From the NCBI RefSeq assembly GCF_008868005.1, contig NZ_WAAO01000001.1:1-64000 (forward strand): 64,000 bases of DNA. The letters are read 5' to 3'. Below the pieces are notes generated by a model that saw only the letters and a program-made list of their open reading frames with translations, made no database searches and was not told the origin of the DNA. Positions 17,473 through 25,295 of the stretch are shown here, in pieces. A program made the translations under genes and the position numbers. The stretch is from Microbacterium algeriense. GTDB taxonomy: Bacteria > Actinomycetota > Actinomycetes > Actinomycetales > Microbacteriaceae. Position 1 is the stretch's first letter. Every line of letters begins with the position of its first letter.

Positions 17473-17634
17473 TCACCGATCGCGACGTGAACGGTGCGTC
17501 TGCATGCGCCCATCCGTCCGACGCTGGACGAATCGGGCAACGCCGCGCACGAGGAAGTATGCGCTGACGAGAATCGCGACAACCACGGCAGCGCTGACGA
17601 AAAGACCCCACCAGCTGAAGAGCGATGCATCCAC
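17473..17634 (-). CDS. Small single-pass membrane protein (53 aa)
   Basis: GTG 17634 is preceded by AAGGAG at 8-bp spacing. The peptide has a hydrophobic helix at about 5-30 (LFVSAAVVVAILVSAYFLV) and a strongly basic tail. In layout, though not clearly in sequence, it resembles the small membrane protein at 17120. It follows an apparent 3' end of an unrecognised frame (17647-17700 region) by 12 bp, mirroring the secreted-plus-small-membrane pair nearby. Confidence 0.55.
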   Translation of the reverse strand: MDASLFSWWGLFVSAAVVVAILVSAYFLVRGVARFVQRRTDGRMQTHRSRRDR

Positions 17635-18006
17635 AACCCTGACTCCTTAATGCAGTCCGAAGGACCCGGCGCTCGTGTAGACGAACGACCGGCAATCCAT
17701 CTGCATGTACGCGACAGCGCTGGTGACTCTCCCACTCCGCGAGAACGACCAGCTGCTCGGCCGAGGAGAGAACCGAGGGAAACAGCAGTCAGAAGGCTGA
17801 CGGCCAAACCCGGCCATGACGACGGAGCAGTACGTCCGTTTCGACGATGCGATTCGCACTGTTCTCACGCAGAGGAACTAATCACACATATGAGGGCATA
17901 GCAATATTCTTGAGTTGCTGCCGAACCCCCGTGTTGGTCGCCAACTCCCCGCATACCGCGCGCGCCCAGCCCGGCCGAATCCGCGCCCGTCGGCGAGAGC
18001 CCGCAC
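17635..18006 (-). other. Probable decayed gene region
   Basis: On the minus strand an open frame (17868-17647) ends in AYMQMDCRSFVYTSAGSFGLH and sits directly before the SD of the 53-aa membrane protein. An overlapping frame carries a signal-peptide-like stretch (AVSLLTAVSLGSLLG). This looks like a secreted-protein gene degraded by a frameshift, partner of the small membrane gene. No intact product can be called. Confidence 0.3.
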
Positions 18007-18579
18007 TCACCCCGCGATCCCCCGGAGCAACCGCACCACGGTCTCCTCCACCCGCTCCGCGCTCAACGGCTGCCCGATCAGAGCCGAGTACGAGGCGATC
18101 GCGATGAACTCGTCCGCGACCGCGGCGGCATCCACATCCGCCCGCACGTCTCCGTCCGCACGCCCGCGAGCGATCCGCTCCGCCACCCATTCCCGGATCG
18201 GCGCCGCCAGCCGCTCGTTCAACACGAGCCCCAGCTCGGGGTCCGCCGCCGTCACCTCGATGAGCGCCCGCGCCAGCGACACGCCCTCGGGCCGAGCCAG
18301 CCCCGCGGACACCGCCGTGAACCACGCGCGCAGGTCCGCGCCGAGGTCGTCCGTCATCGGCACGACGACATCCGAACCAGGGACGGTCCCCTCGAGCAGC
18401 GCTTCCCCGAGAATCGCGGCCTTCGACGGCCACCACCGGTAGATCGTCTGCTTCGACACCTCCGCCGACTCGGCGAGACCCTCGATCGTCACGGCCTCGT
18501 AGCCGTCCGCGGCGAGCGCACGACGCATCGCCTCCAGCACGGACTGGCGGGCCTTTTCACTGCGAGGACGGGGCACCAT
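18007..18579 (-). CDS. TetR-family transcriptional repressor
   Basis: The 190-residue protein has an N-terminal TetR helix-turn-helix (AVTIEGLAESAEVSKQTIYRWWPSK, about 29-53) and a C-terminal helical ligand domain. Start ATG 18579 is chosen because it fits family length; an in-frame ATG at 18609 would add ten residues. It diverges from the SDR gene at 18652. A direct repeat GCGTACA-GAG-GCGTACA between them is a candidate operator. It likely controls itself and the SDR. Confidence 0.85.
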   Translation of the reverse strand: MVPRPRSEKARQSVLEAMRRALAADGYEAVTIEGLAESAEVSKQTIYRWWPSKAAILGEALLEGTVPGSDVVVPMTDDLGADLRAWFTAVSAGLARPEGVSLARALIEVTAADPELGLVLNERLAAPIREWVAERIARGRADGDVRADVDAAAVADEFIAIASYSALIGQPLSAERVEETVVRLLRGIAG

Positions 18580-18583
18580 TCGA

Positions 18584-18600
18584 GCGTACAGAGGCGTACA
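18584..18600. promoter_or_regulatory. Candidate TetR operator, GCGTACA direct repeat
   Basis: GCGTACA occurs at 18584-18590 and 18594-18600, just upstream of the tetR start and in the gap before the divergent SDR gene. Spacing of one turn suits a dimeric repressor, but direct instead of inverted repeats are less usual for TetR. Confidence 0.35.
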
Positions 18601-18651
18601 CTGGAACATAAGTAGACGCACCGTTGCGAAACCCGAGCAAGGAGAAAGAGC

Positions 18652-19653
18652 ATGGCCCTCACCGCACACTCCACCATCGGCGACTGGATGAACGACCCCA
18701 CCGGTGGCCCGCTCATCCGTGGCCTCTTCGAGCAGACGGGCGCCGACCCCGAGCTCCTCACCCCCGTGCTCGGACTCCCCCTGCAGCAGCTCGTCGCCAT
18801 GAGCCAGGGCCAGCTCCCGCAGTCGGTCGTCGACGACCTCGTCCGTGCCGCGAACAACGGCGAGATCCCCGAAGACGACGCCTCCGAGGGCTGGGCCGAG
18901 AAGGTCACGGCCGGCCGCTTCGCCGGCAAGACCGTGATCGTCACGGGCGCCGCGTCCGGCATCGGCAAGGCCACCGCCTCGCGCATCGCCCGCGAAGGCG
19001 GACGCGTGATCGCCAGTGACATCGCCGCCGAGAAGCTCGATGCTCTCAAGGCCGAGCTCCCGGACGCCGACATCGTCACGGTCGCGGGCGACCTCACCAA
19101 GCAGGACGCGATCGACGCCGTGCTCGCCGCCGCGGGCGACCGCATCGACGGGCTCGCGAACGTCGCCGGCATCAACGACGACTTCTCCCCTGCGGGCGAG
19201 ACCCCGGATGCCGTGTGGGACCGGGTCATCGCGATCAACCTGACCGCTCCGTTCAAGCTCATGCGCGCGGTCATCCCCGTCATGGAGAAGGCCGGTCGCG
19301 GCGCGATCCTCAACGTCTCGAGCGAGGCGGGCCTGCGCGGCAACGCCTCGGGCAACGCCTACACGGCCAGCAAGCACGGCATCATCGGGGTCACCAAGTC
19401 CGCCGCCTTCATGTACGGGCCGAAGGGCATCCGCGTGAACTCCGTCGCCCCCGGCGGCGTAGCCACCGGCATCCCGATGCCCCCGAACATGTCCGAGTAC
19501 GGCTCCGGCCGCCTCGCCCCGTTCCAGCAGGCCATCCCGACCGTCGCGACCGCCGAGCACCTGGCCGCCTCGATCACGTTCCTGCTGTCGGACGACGCCG
19601 TCAACATCAACGGCGCCATCCTCGCCTCCGACGGCGGATGGTCGGTGCAGTAA
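18652..19653 (+). CDS. SDR-family oxidoreductase with N-terminal extension
   Basis: The 333-residue protein has an 85-residue N-terminal extension (DWMNDPTGGPLIRGLF, then LPQSVVDDLVRAANNG), followed by a classical short-chain dehydrogenase. The latter has TGAASGIG (about 98-105) for NAD(P), NVAG, catalytic Ser in NVSSEAG and YTASK. ATG 18652 follows AAGGAGAAAGAGC. Substrate unknown. It is probably repressed by the divergent TetR. A perfect hairpin terminator follows. Confidence 0.85.
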   Translation: MALTAHSTIGDWMNDPTGGPLIRGLFEQTGADPELLTPVLGLPLQQLVAMSQGQLPQSVVDDLVRAANNGEIPEDDASEGWAEKVTAGRFAGKTVIVTGAASGIGKATASRIAREGGRVIASDIAAEKLDALKAELPDADIVTVAGDLTKQDAIDAVLAAAGDRIDGLANVAGINDDFSPAGETPDAVWDRVIAINLTAPFKLMRAVIPVMEKAGRGAILNVSSEAGLRGNASGNAYTASKHGIIGVTKSAAFMYGPKGIRVNSVAPGGVATGIPMPPNMSEYGSGRLAPFQQAIPTVATAEHLAASITFLLSDDAVNINGAILASDGGWSVQ

Positions 19654-19674
19654 GCACCGCGCCTGCGAAGCCGA

Positions 19675-19706
19675 CGCCCCCGCCGACCCGAACGGCGGGG
19701 GCGTTT
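19675..19706 (+). terminator. Intrinsic terminator after SDR gene
   Basis: Perfect 11-bp stem CGCCCCCGCCG / CGGCGGGGGCG with a 7-nt loop, followed by TTT. It ends the SDR transcript and lies just before the convergent membrane-protein gene end. Confidence 0.8.
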
Positions 19707-19717
19707 CGCGTGTCGAG

Positions 19718-19981
19718 TCAGCGCGAGGCGCGTCGGGCGTCTTCGCGATCCTGCCGGCGGAACTTCGCGTCGGTGACGCCCTGCCAGATCACGCAGGACC
19801 AGAGCGGAATCACCGATGCCAGCCCCAGCCACTCCGGTCCCCCACCGTTCCTGATGTACACGGCGTTCGCGGCGATGGAGAACAGCACAGCGGCGATGAA
19901 GAGGCTGAACCTCACCGGCGAGAACAGGATCCGGACCCGCTTGCCGAACGAGTTCGTGTAGGAGTCCGGATCCATCGACAT
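19718..19981 (-). CDS. Small membrane protein, two helices
   Basis: About 87 residues with hydrophobic segments near 16-38 and 46-65 (of the ATG 19981 version) and a charged C-terminus. No SD is clear; ATG 19975 or upstream ATGs are alternatives. No family recognised. It lies convergent to the SDR gene and downstream of the NmrA-like gene on the same strand (85-bp gap). Confidence 0.55.
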   Translation of the reverse strand: MSMDPDSYTNSFGKRVRILFSPVRFSLFIAAVLFSIAANAVYIRNGGGPEWLGLASVIPLWSCVIWQGVTDAKFRRQDREDARRASR

Positions 19982-20065
19982 GACGAACCATGCCACAGAT
20001 GAGGTCGATGTGCAGCAATTCACGGTGCGGCGTATCGGAATTCTGCACGCGGGGAGGCGGGTTCG

Positions 20066-20935
20066 TCACAACACCCCGAGCAGCTCCTCCCGCGCCCAGG
20101 ACCGCAGCGTGGTCGGCGTCGTGGTCGCAACCGAACGCTGCTGCTCCGGGACGAAGTCGTCGCGCAGTCCGGTCGACATCCCGAGCACCGCATCCGCCAT
20201 CGCCGGCGGCATCCCGGCAGACAGCAGCCCCTGCCGCATGTCGTCGTCCGTGATCTGCTCCACGAGCACTTCGCGCCCGAGCTCGTGCGTGAGGATCTCG
20301 GCGACCTCCGACCAGCTCAGATCCGCAGGGCCGTGCACGGCCCGGACGCGCCGGCCGGTCCAGTCCCGGTTGAGGAGGGTAAGCGCCGCCACCTCGGCGA
20401 TGTCGCGCGGCGCTACCCAGGGCATCCGGGCCTCGAGAGGCAGCACGGTCTGCAGCCGTCCGGCCTCCAGCGCCTCCTGGTCGAGCAGCAGGTTGCTGAA
20501 GAAGTACCCGCAGCGCAGGTGGGTGACGTCGATGTCGAGGGCATCGAGCGCGAGCTCGGTCGCCGCGAGACCATCGATCTCTCCGGCGCCGTGACGCTTC
20601 TCCGCACCGACACTGCTCTGGAACACGACCCGCCGGATCCCGTTCGCCTCGACCGCGCGCACGAGGGCGTCGGTGGCGCGGTCGTAGTCGGCGAGCGGGT
20701 CGTCGGACATGACGGACGGATCCACCCAGTACAGGGCATCGACGCCCCGGGTCGCTGCGACGACCTCGGCCCCGTCCTGCGAGTCCGCGGTCGCGATGTC
20801 GACATACGGCCGCAGCTTGTCGGCGATCCGGTCGGGATGCCGCGTGAGCAACAGCGGGCGAGCGCCGGCTCGCACCAGCATCCGCGTCAGGTGGCTGCTG
20901 ACATTGCCATTCGGGGTGGTGACAGCGATTCGCAT
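20066..20935 (-). CDS. NmrA-like NAD(P)-binding protein
   Basis: The 289-residue atypical SDR has an N-terminal Rossmann motif (MRIAVTTPNGNVSSHL, a variant of TGATGxxG) and central QSSVGAE. The C-terminal region fits NmrA/YtfG-type proteins (ERHFSNL-like CGYFFSNLL, IAEVAA). The classical Tyr-Lys pair is not obvious, so it may be a redox sensor or quinone reductase-like enzyme. ATG 20935 follows AGAGGA. It diverges from the WYL regulator 70 bp away. Confidence 0.8.
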   Translation of the reverse strand: MRIAVTTPNGNVSSHLTRMLVRAGARPLLLTRHPDRIADKLRPYVDIATADSQDGAEVVAATRGVDALYWVDPSVMSDDPLADYDRATDALVRAVEANGIRRVVFQSSVGAEKRHGAGEIDGLAATELALDALDIDVTHLRCGYFFSNLLLDQEALEAGRLQTVLPLEARMPWVAPRDIAEVAALTLLNRDWTGRRVRAVHGPADLSWSEVAEILTHELGREVLVEQITDDDMRQGLLSAGMPPAMADAVLGMSTGLRDDFVPEQQRSVATTTPTTLRSWAREELLGVL

Positions 20936-21005
20936 GATCGTCCTCTCGTCGATGTCCGACCACGGTAAAGTCAGATACGGCCTGATTCTGGCCGCATCCG
21001 GAGCG

Positions 21006-21734
21006 ATGATGGATTCCGTGGAGTCACCCTCGAACCGCACCCTGCATCTGCTCTCCCTGCTCCAGACCGGCGGCGAGTGGAGCGTCGTCGAGCTCGCCGA
21101 ACGCCTCGACGCGAGCGCCCGGACCGTGCGCCGCGATGCCCAGCGCCTCCGCGACCTCGGCTACGACATCCACTCCCGTCCGGGTCCCGGCGCGGGATAC
21201 CGGCTCCGCCCCGGAACGAAGATCCCGCCGCTGCTGCTCGACGCCGACGAGGTCACCACGATCATCACCAGCCTGCTCGTGCTCGAGACCTGGACCCCGG
21301 AAGACGCCTCCGCAGCGGTCGCACGAGGCAAGCTCGAACAGGTGCTTCCGCCCGCTCTCCGACGCCGCGCCGCCGCGACCGCGCTGTCCACACAGATCCT
21401 CCGCGCCGACCCGGCGCCGGTCGACTGGGCGCTCGCCGGACTTCTCGCCGACGCGGTCGCGCAGGGCGCCCGCATCGCCTTCGACTACACCGACCAGCAC
21501 GGCCGGGAGACGCAGCGGGTGGTCGAACCGCACCGGCACTTCCTCCGCCAATCTCACTGGTACGTGGTGGGATTCGATGTCGACCGTGACGACTGGCGGC
21601 TGTTCCGGCTCGACCGCATCCGGTCCGCGCGGACGCTTCCCGGCACCTACGCGGGGCGCGAGTTCCCGTTCGCGTCGATCGAGGCCTGGCTCGCGAGCGA
21701 CTTCGGTCGCGCGGAGCAGGGAGCGGACGGCTGA
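21006..21734 (+). CDS. HTH/WYL-domain transcriptional regulator
   Basis: The 242-residue protein has an N-terminal HTH_11-type winged helix (ELAERLDASARTVRRDAQRLRDLGY, about 22-46) and a WYL domain (about 135-215; RIAFDYTDQHG, SHWYVVGFD, RLDRIRSA). Such proteins bind nucleotide- or nucleic-acid-like ligands. Tandem ATGs lie at 21006 and 21009; no good SD. It probably controls the divergent NmrA-like gene. GGCC-N7-GGCC at about 20980-20994 lies in the shared gap. Confidence 0.85.
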   Translation: MMDSVESPSNRTLHLLSLLQTGGEWSVVELAERLDASARTVRRDAQRLRDLGYDIHSRPGPGAGYRLRPGTKIPPLLLDADEVTTIITSLLVLETWTPEDASAAVARGKLEQVLPPALRRRAAATALSTQILRADPAPVDWALAGLLADAVAQGARIAFDYTDQHGRETQRVVEPHRHFLRQSHWYVVGFDVDRDDWRLFRLDRIRSARTLPGTYAGREFPFASIEAWLASDFGRAEQGADG

Positions 21735-21773
21735 CGCCCTTGCCTCGGACCCGCGCCTGCTTCCTCGGACGAG

Positions 21774-22133
21774 CTAGGACGCGGGTGGACCGGAGGCGGC
21801 GCGTTTCTCCGCGAGCACCGCCGTGGCGATGGCGACGGCAACCGTGCCCAGCAACCCGCTCCCGAGCAGCGTGAGTCCCGCCGGCCAGACCGTGAGGAAC
21901 GTCACATCGACGAAGCCCCCGCCCGCAGGGGTCTCCTGGGCGATCGTCCCGTTCGCGGTCAGGGCGATTCCGACGATCAGCGCCAGCAGCGGCAGCACCC
22001 AAGCGGTGCCCCACGAGAGACGACGGAGAAACCTCTGCCGCTGCTGCCAGTCCTCGGTCTCGAGGTCGACCACGGCAGCGTGCTCCACGGCACGATTATC
22101 GGCCGGGGCACCGGACTCGGACGGAATGCTCAT
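21774..22133 (-). CDS. Membrane protein of unknown function
   Basis: The 119-residue protein has a hydrophilic N-terminal region (1-40), two or three hydrophobic segments (about 42-62, 76-108) and a loop containing ETPAGGGF. ATG 22133 has no strong SD. It is convergent with the WYL regulator. No family recognised. Confidence 0.6.
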   Translation of the reverse strand: MSIPSESGAPADNRAVEHAAVVDLETEDWQQRQRFLRRLSWGTAWVLPLLALIVGIALTANGTIAQETPAGGGFVDVTFLTVWPAGLTLLGSGLLGTVAVAIATAVLAEKRAASGPPAS

Positions 22134-22291
22134 CCCCGCACCCTACGGAATCGCCACGACATCCCGGGTCCCACGCGCCGGCCATCTCCGCAGAGTACCG
22201 ATATGCGCGCGTCCGCGGTTCGCCCCTGAGCACGATCCCCGGGTCGATGCAACCCCGTGGATCCTCGCCGCGCCCGACCTAGGCTGACCGC

Positions 22292-22672
22292 ATGTTGAAG
22301 ATCGTGTCGATCGTCCTCCGCGTCAATGACCTGCCCGCCCAGGCCCGGTTCTGGAAGACCGCGCTCGACTACGTGGAACGGGACCCCGCCGAAGACGACT
22401 GGGTCATACTCAAGCCGCGCGACGCCGAGACCCCGTGCATCGCCCTCGACGCTCACCACTCCGAACGGGTGCTGCCGCCGCGCATCCACCTCGACATCTA
22501 CGCCGAGGACCAGGCGGCCGAAGTCCGTCGGCTCACGGAGCTCGGCGCGCGGGAGGTGCACTGGGACGGCCGCCCCGCCGACGCGGACTACGTCATCATG
22601 GAAGACCCGGAAGGGAATCGCTTCTGCATCGTCGACCGCCCGGACTGGGCTGGGTGGGACGACGGGCGCTGA
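22292..22672 (+). CDS. VOC/glyoxalase-family protein
   Basis: The 126-residue single-domain vicinal-oxygen-chelate protein reads VLRVNDLPAQARFWKTALDY near the start and YVIMEDPEGNRFCIV at the end. Candidate metal residues include His in RIHLDIYA and Glu in EDPEGN. Members range from dioxygenases to resistance proteins; no substrate can be set. It stands alone between two minus-strand genes. Confidence 0.85.
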   Translation: MLKIVSIVLRVNDLPAQARFWKTALDYVERDPAEDDWVILKPRDAETPCIALDAHHSERVLPPRIHLDIYAEDQAAEVRRLTELGAREVHWDGRPADADYVIMEDPEGNRFCIVDRPDWAGWDDGR

Positions 22673-22681
22673 GCAGGCCGC

Positions 22682-22840
22682 TCACACCTGACCGGGCCGT
22701 CCTTCCCGCTCCATCGCCTTCCGGTGGGATGTCAGTGCAGCGCGCACGGCCGAATAGATCACCAACCAGGCGACGACGACCCCGACCAGCAGGTAGCCGA
22801 GGTTCATGAGGAGGATGGCGAGAAGCGAGTCGCTGAACAT
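22682..22840 (-). CDS. Small single-pass membrane protein (52 aa)
   Basis: Open frame of 52 residues: a 24-residue hydrophobic helix (about 6-30, LLAILLMNLGYLLVGVVVAW) and a basic C-terminal tail (SHRKAMEREGR). No clear SD, so translation may be leaderless or coupled to the upstream BKACE gene 35 bp away. Layout resembles the small membrane proteins at 17120 and 17473. Confidence 0.5.
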   Translation of the reverse strand: MFSDSLLAILLMNLGYLLVGVVVAWLVIYSAVRAALTSHRKAMEREGRPGQV

Positions 22841-22875
22841 GGGCCCAGGATGCCGCATGCGCCGAGCCGTCGGGG

Positions 22876-23637
22876 TCAGACGCCCCGCATCCGCCCGACA
22901 GCGGCCCGGACGAGCGCGGCATTGCCCGGGGCGGTGCTCCCGTCGGGGAGCAGAAGCGTGTCCTCGAGGCCGATCCGCGAATCCCAGCCGCCCTGCACGG
23001 CGACGTCGAACGCGGGCCAGGTCGACCCCTCCTCGCCATGCAGCAGGATCGGGACCCCGGGTTCTTCCAGCTCGACGTGGGCGATCATCCCCTCAGCGTG
23101 ATCGCGCACGGTCTCGGCCGCCTCATCCGGAAGCTCGATCAGCACGCGCAGGCACTTTCCGCGCACGGGCGACCGCCTCCACACCTCGAAGCCCGCGGCG
23201 TCCCACAGTCCGGCCTCGACGCCGACGCCTCGCCGCAGCAAGGCCGCGGCCACATCGTCGGCGCCGGCCTCGTGCCAGTTGACGGAGGCGAAGTCGGGCA
23301 GTTCCTCCCAGGCCTCGATCGCCGCGAGACGCCGCGCGACGTCCGGCTCCGCCCAGGCCCCCGTGGTGACTCCGACCGGCACATCGGGGCACGCCTCCCG
23401 CACAGCTCGCAGCCACCGCGCGACATCGTCGGGGGCGAGGCTGTCGCGGCCGGCGGCGTCCTTCGGATGCACGTGCACCTCGGCAGCTCCGGCAGCGACC
23501 GCGCGAGCGGCATCCGCCGCGACCACCGTCGCATCCGCGCTCAGCCACGGATGCTCCGCGATGTCGCGCGCGCCGTTGACACATGCCTGCACCAGCATGC
23601 CTCGTCTCGACGGGGCGGGAGCGGAGCCGGACGCCAC
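22876..23637 (-). CDS. BKACE (DUF849) beta-keto acid cleavage-type enzyme
   Basis: The family condenses beta-keto acids with acetyl-CoA to give acetoacetate and a new CoA ester. The 253-residue protein has a TIM-barrel layout with the early VQACVNGARD, the zinc-binding HVHP (about 56-59), and later VNWHEAG and ELEEPGVPIL. GTG 23637 lacks an SD; ATG 23598 (MLVQACVNG) is a plausible start and closer to family starts. Possible short operon with the DUF2188 gene upstream (4-bp gap). Confidence 0.8.
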   Translation of the reverse strand: MASGSAPAPSRRGMLVQACVNGARDIAEHPWLSADATVVAADAARAVAAGAAEVHVHPKDAAGRDSLAPDDVARWLRAVREACPDVPVGVTTGAWAEPDVARRLAAIEAWEELPDFASVNWHEAGADDVAAALLRRGVGVEAGLWDAAGFEVWRRSPVRGKCLRVLIELPDEAAETVRDHAEGMIAHVELEEPGVPILLHGEEGSTWPAFDVAVQGGWDSRIGLEDTLLLPDGSTAPGNAALVRAAVGRMRGV

Positions 23638-23641
23638 GCGC

Positions 23642-23869
23642 TCAGCCGATCAGGTCGCGGGGGTGACGGTCGTAGACGCTGTCATCCGTCGACGGACCCT
23701 CCTCGGTGCGCACGCTGTGTGCGACCTGACGTGCGACGGCCGCACCGCGTCCGACCTTCACGGCTTCTTCCTGGGTCTCGAAGCTGCTGCCCAAGGTGTG
23801 CGATTCGCCCTGGATCCGGTTGAACCAGATCCCGTTGCGCTGAAAAGTCTCGATGTCGCCTGCGGCCAT
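23642..23869 (-). CDS. DUF2188 protein
   Basis: The 75-residue protein matches the DUF2188 pattern: GDIETFQRNGIWFNRIQG, then FETQEEAVKVGR and a C-terminal YDRHPRD. These are small proteins of unknown function, common in Actinobacteria. ATG 23869 follows AAGGGATCCCCGC. Confidence 0.85.
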   Translation of the reverse strand: MAAGDIETFQRNGIWFNRIQGESHTLGSSFETQEEAVKVGRGAAVARQVAHSVRTEEGPSTDDSVYDRHPRDLIG

Positions 23870-23962
23870 GCGGGGATCCCTTCTCTCAGATCCCTTTCTA
23901 CGTCAGGCGACGGACATACGAGAGGCCCTTGACACCCTCGGCCCGCACGTCCGATATGCCGG

Positions 23963-25144
23963 TCAGGGCCTCGCTGCGCGCACGGCCTCGCCCATCGCAG
24001 CGAGCGCCTCCCGCAGGATCGGTCGCGGCGTCGCGAACACCACCCGCACGAACTCCTCGTACCCGCGTCCGAGCAGCCGGCCCTCCGTGAGCACGACTCC
24101 CGCGTGCTCCCGGAAGAACTCCGCCGGCGGACCGTCGATCCCCAGCGCGCTCGTGTCGATCCACCCGATGTACGTCGCCTCGGGTTCCCGGTACACCGCT
24201 CCGGGGAGGTGCTGCGCCACGAGCGTCGCCAGCTCCCGCCGCGACCCGTCGAGGTAGGCGGTCACATCCGACAGCCAGGGCTTGCCCGCGCGGTATGCGG
24301 CCGTCGACGCCACGACGCCGAGAGTGGCCGCGCCGTGCTGCACCGCGAAACCGAAGCGTCGGTACAGCTCCTGATCCGCATGGTTCGAGGTGATCAGCTG
24401 CGCCGTCTTCAGCCCCGGGATGTTCCAGGCCTTCGACGCGCTCGTCCCTGTGACGGTGTGCGCGGCCGTCGCGTCCGACACGGACGCGTAGGGCACGAAC
24501 GGCGCACCGTCGTACCGCAGCGGAGCATGGATCTCGTCGGCGAAGACGCGTCCGCCATGCCGCTCCACCACCTCCGCGATCGCCTCGAGCTCCTCCCGCC
24601 CGGCGATCGTGCCGGTCGGGTTGTGCGGATTGCAGAGCACGAGAGTCCGCGCCCCCGCAGCGAACGCCTCGTCGATCCGCTGGAGGTCATGCTGCCAGCG
24701 ACCGTCCACCTCGACGCCGGGCACCTCGATCACCGGATGCCCGATCGCAGGCAGGTATGTCAGGAACGGCATATATGCGGGAGTGGGCACGATCACGGGC
24801 GAGCCCGCGGGCGCGTACTCCTGCACCGCCACCCCGAGCGCTGCCATGACGTCGGACACCGGATGCACGCGCTCCGGGTCGACGGTCCAGCCGTACTCCT
24901 CGCGCATCCACCCGGCCGTCGCCTCCCCGAGCTCCGCGGCCTGCGGCGGCGACAGATAGCCGAGGTTCTCGTCGTCGATCGCCCGGTGCAGCGCCTCGGC
25001 GACCACGGGCGCCACACCGAAGTCCATCTCCGCCACCCAGGCGCCGATCCGTCCCGGATGCAGGCTCCACTTGCGGCTCTGCGGCCGGTCGAGCGAGATC
25101 CGCGTACGCGCATCGAACGGGTGGGACGGACAGTCGTCGGGCAT
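23963..25144 (-). CDS. MalY/PatB-type PLP-dependent C-S lyase (aminotransferase fold)
   Basis: The 393-residue fold-type I PLP enzyme begins FDARTRISLDRPQSRKW and has the aspartate/asparagine set NPHNPTG, ADEIHAPL and the catalytic Lys in SASKAWNIPGLK, all typical of MalY/PatB cystathionine beta-lyases. It should cleave cystathionine or similar C-S bonds. ATG 25144 follows GTGGAGGAGCC, and longer upstream frames are unsupported. It diverges from the LacI gene. Confidence 0.88.
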   Translation of the reverse strand: MPDDCPSHPFDARTRISLDRPQSRKWSLHPGRIGAWVAEMDFGVAPVVAEALHRAIDDENLGYLSPPQAAELGEATAGWMREEYGWTVDPERVHPVSDVMAALGVAVQEYAPAGSPVIVPTPAYMPFLTYLPAIGHPVIEVPGVEVDGRWQHDLQRIDEAFAAGARTLVLCNPHNPTGTIAGREELEAIAEVVERHGGRVFADEIHAPLRYDGAPFVPYASVSDATAAHTVTGTSASKAWNIPGLKTAQLITSNHADQELYRRFGFAVQHGAATLGVVASTAAYRAGKPWLSDVTAYLDGSRRELATLVAQHLPGAVYREPEATYIGWIDTSALGIDGPPAEFFREHAGVVLTEGRLLGRGYEEFVRVVFATPRPILREALAAMGEAVRAARP

Positions 25145-25249
25145 GGCTCCTCCACGGCAGGGTCCGACCAATCTACGGACGGGCGCTCCGCCGTGCACGT
25201 CGCGTTTCCATCCATGACGTCGACTCCGCTCCCACGCGCGAGGGGCCGC

Positions 25250-25262
25250 TGGTAACGTTCCC
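25250..25262. promoter_or_regulatory. LacI-family operator, TGGTAACGTTCCC
   Basis: Partly palindromic TGGTAACGTTCCC lies 34 bp before the LacI start. It shares the TRGTAACG core with operators at 26608 and 29778, suggesting autoregulation. Confidence 0.5.
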
Positions 25263-25295
25263 TTGGATCGTCGGCACCACACCCCGGAGGGCAGT

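Noticed and set aside
17217..17807. 196-residue minus-strand hypothetical protein
   Set aside because: It crosses the frame of the small membrane protein, lacks a ribosome site and family likeness; treated as a decayed region.
18007..19560. 517-residue minus-strand frame including tetR
   Set aside because: Only the part from 18579 is TetR; the rest is the antisense of the SDR gene.
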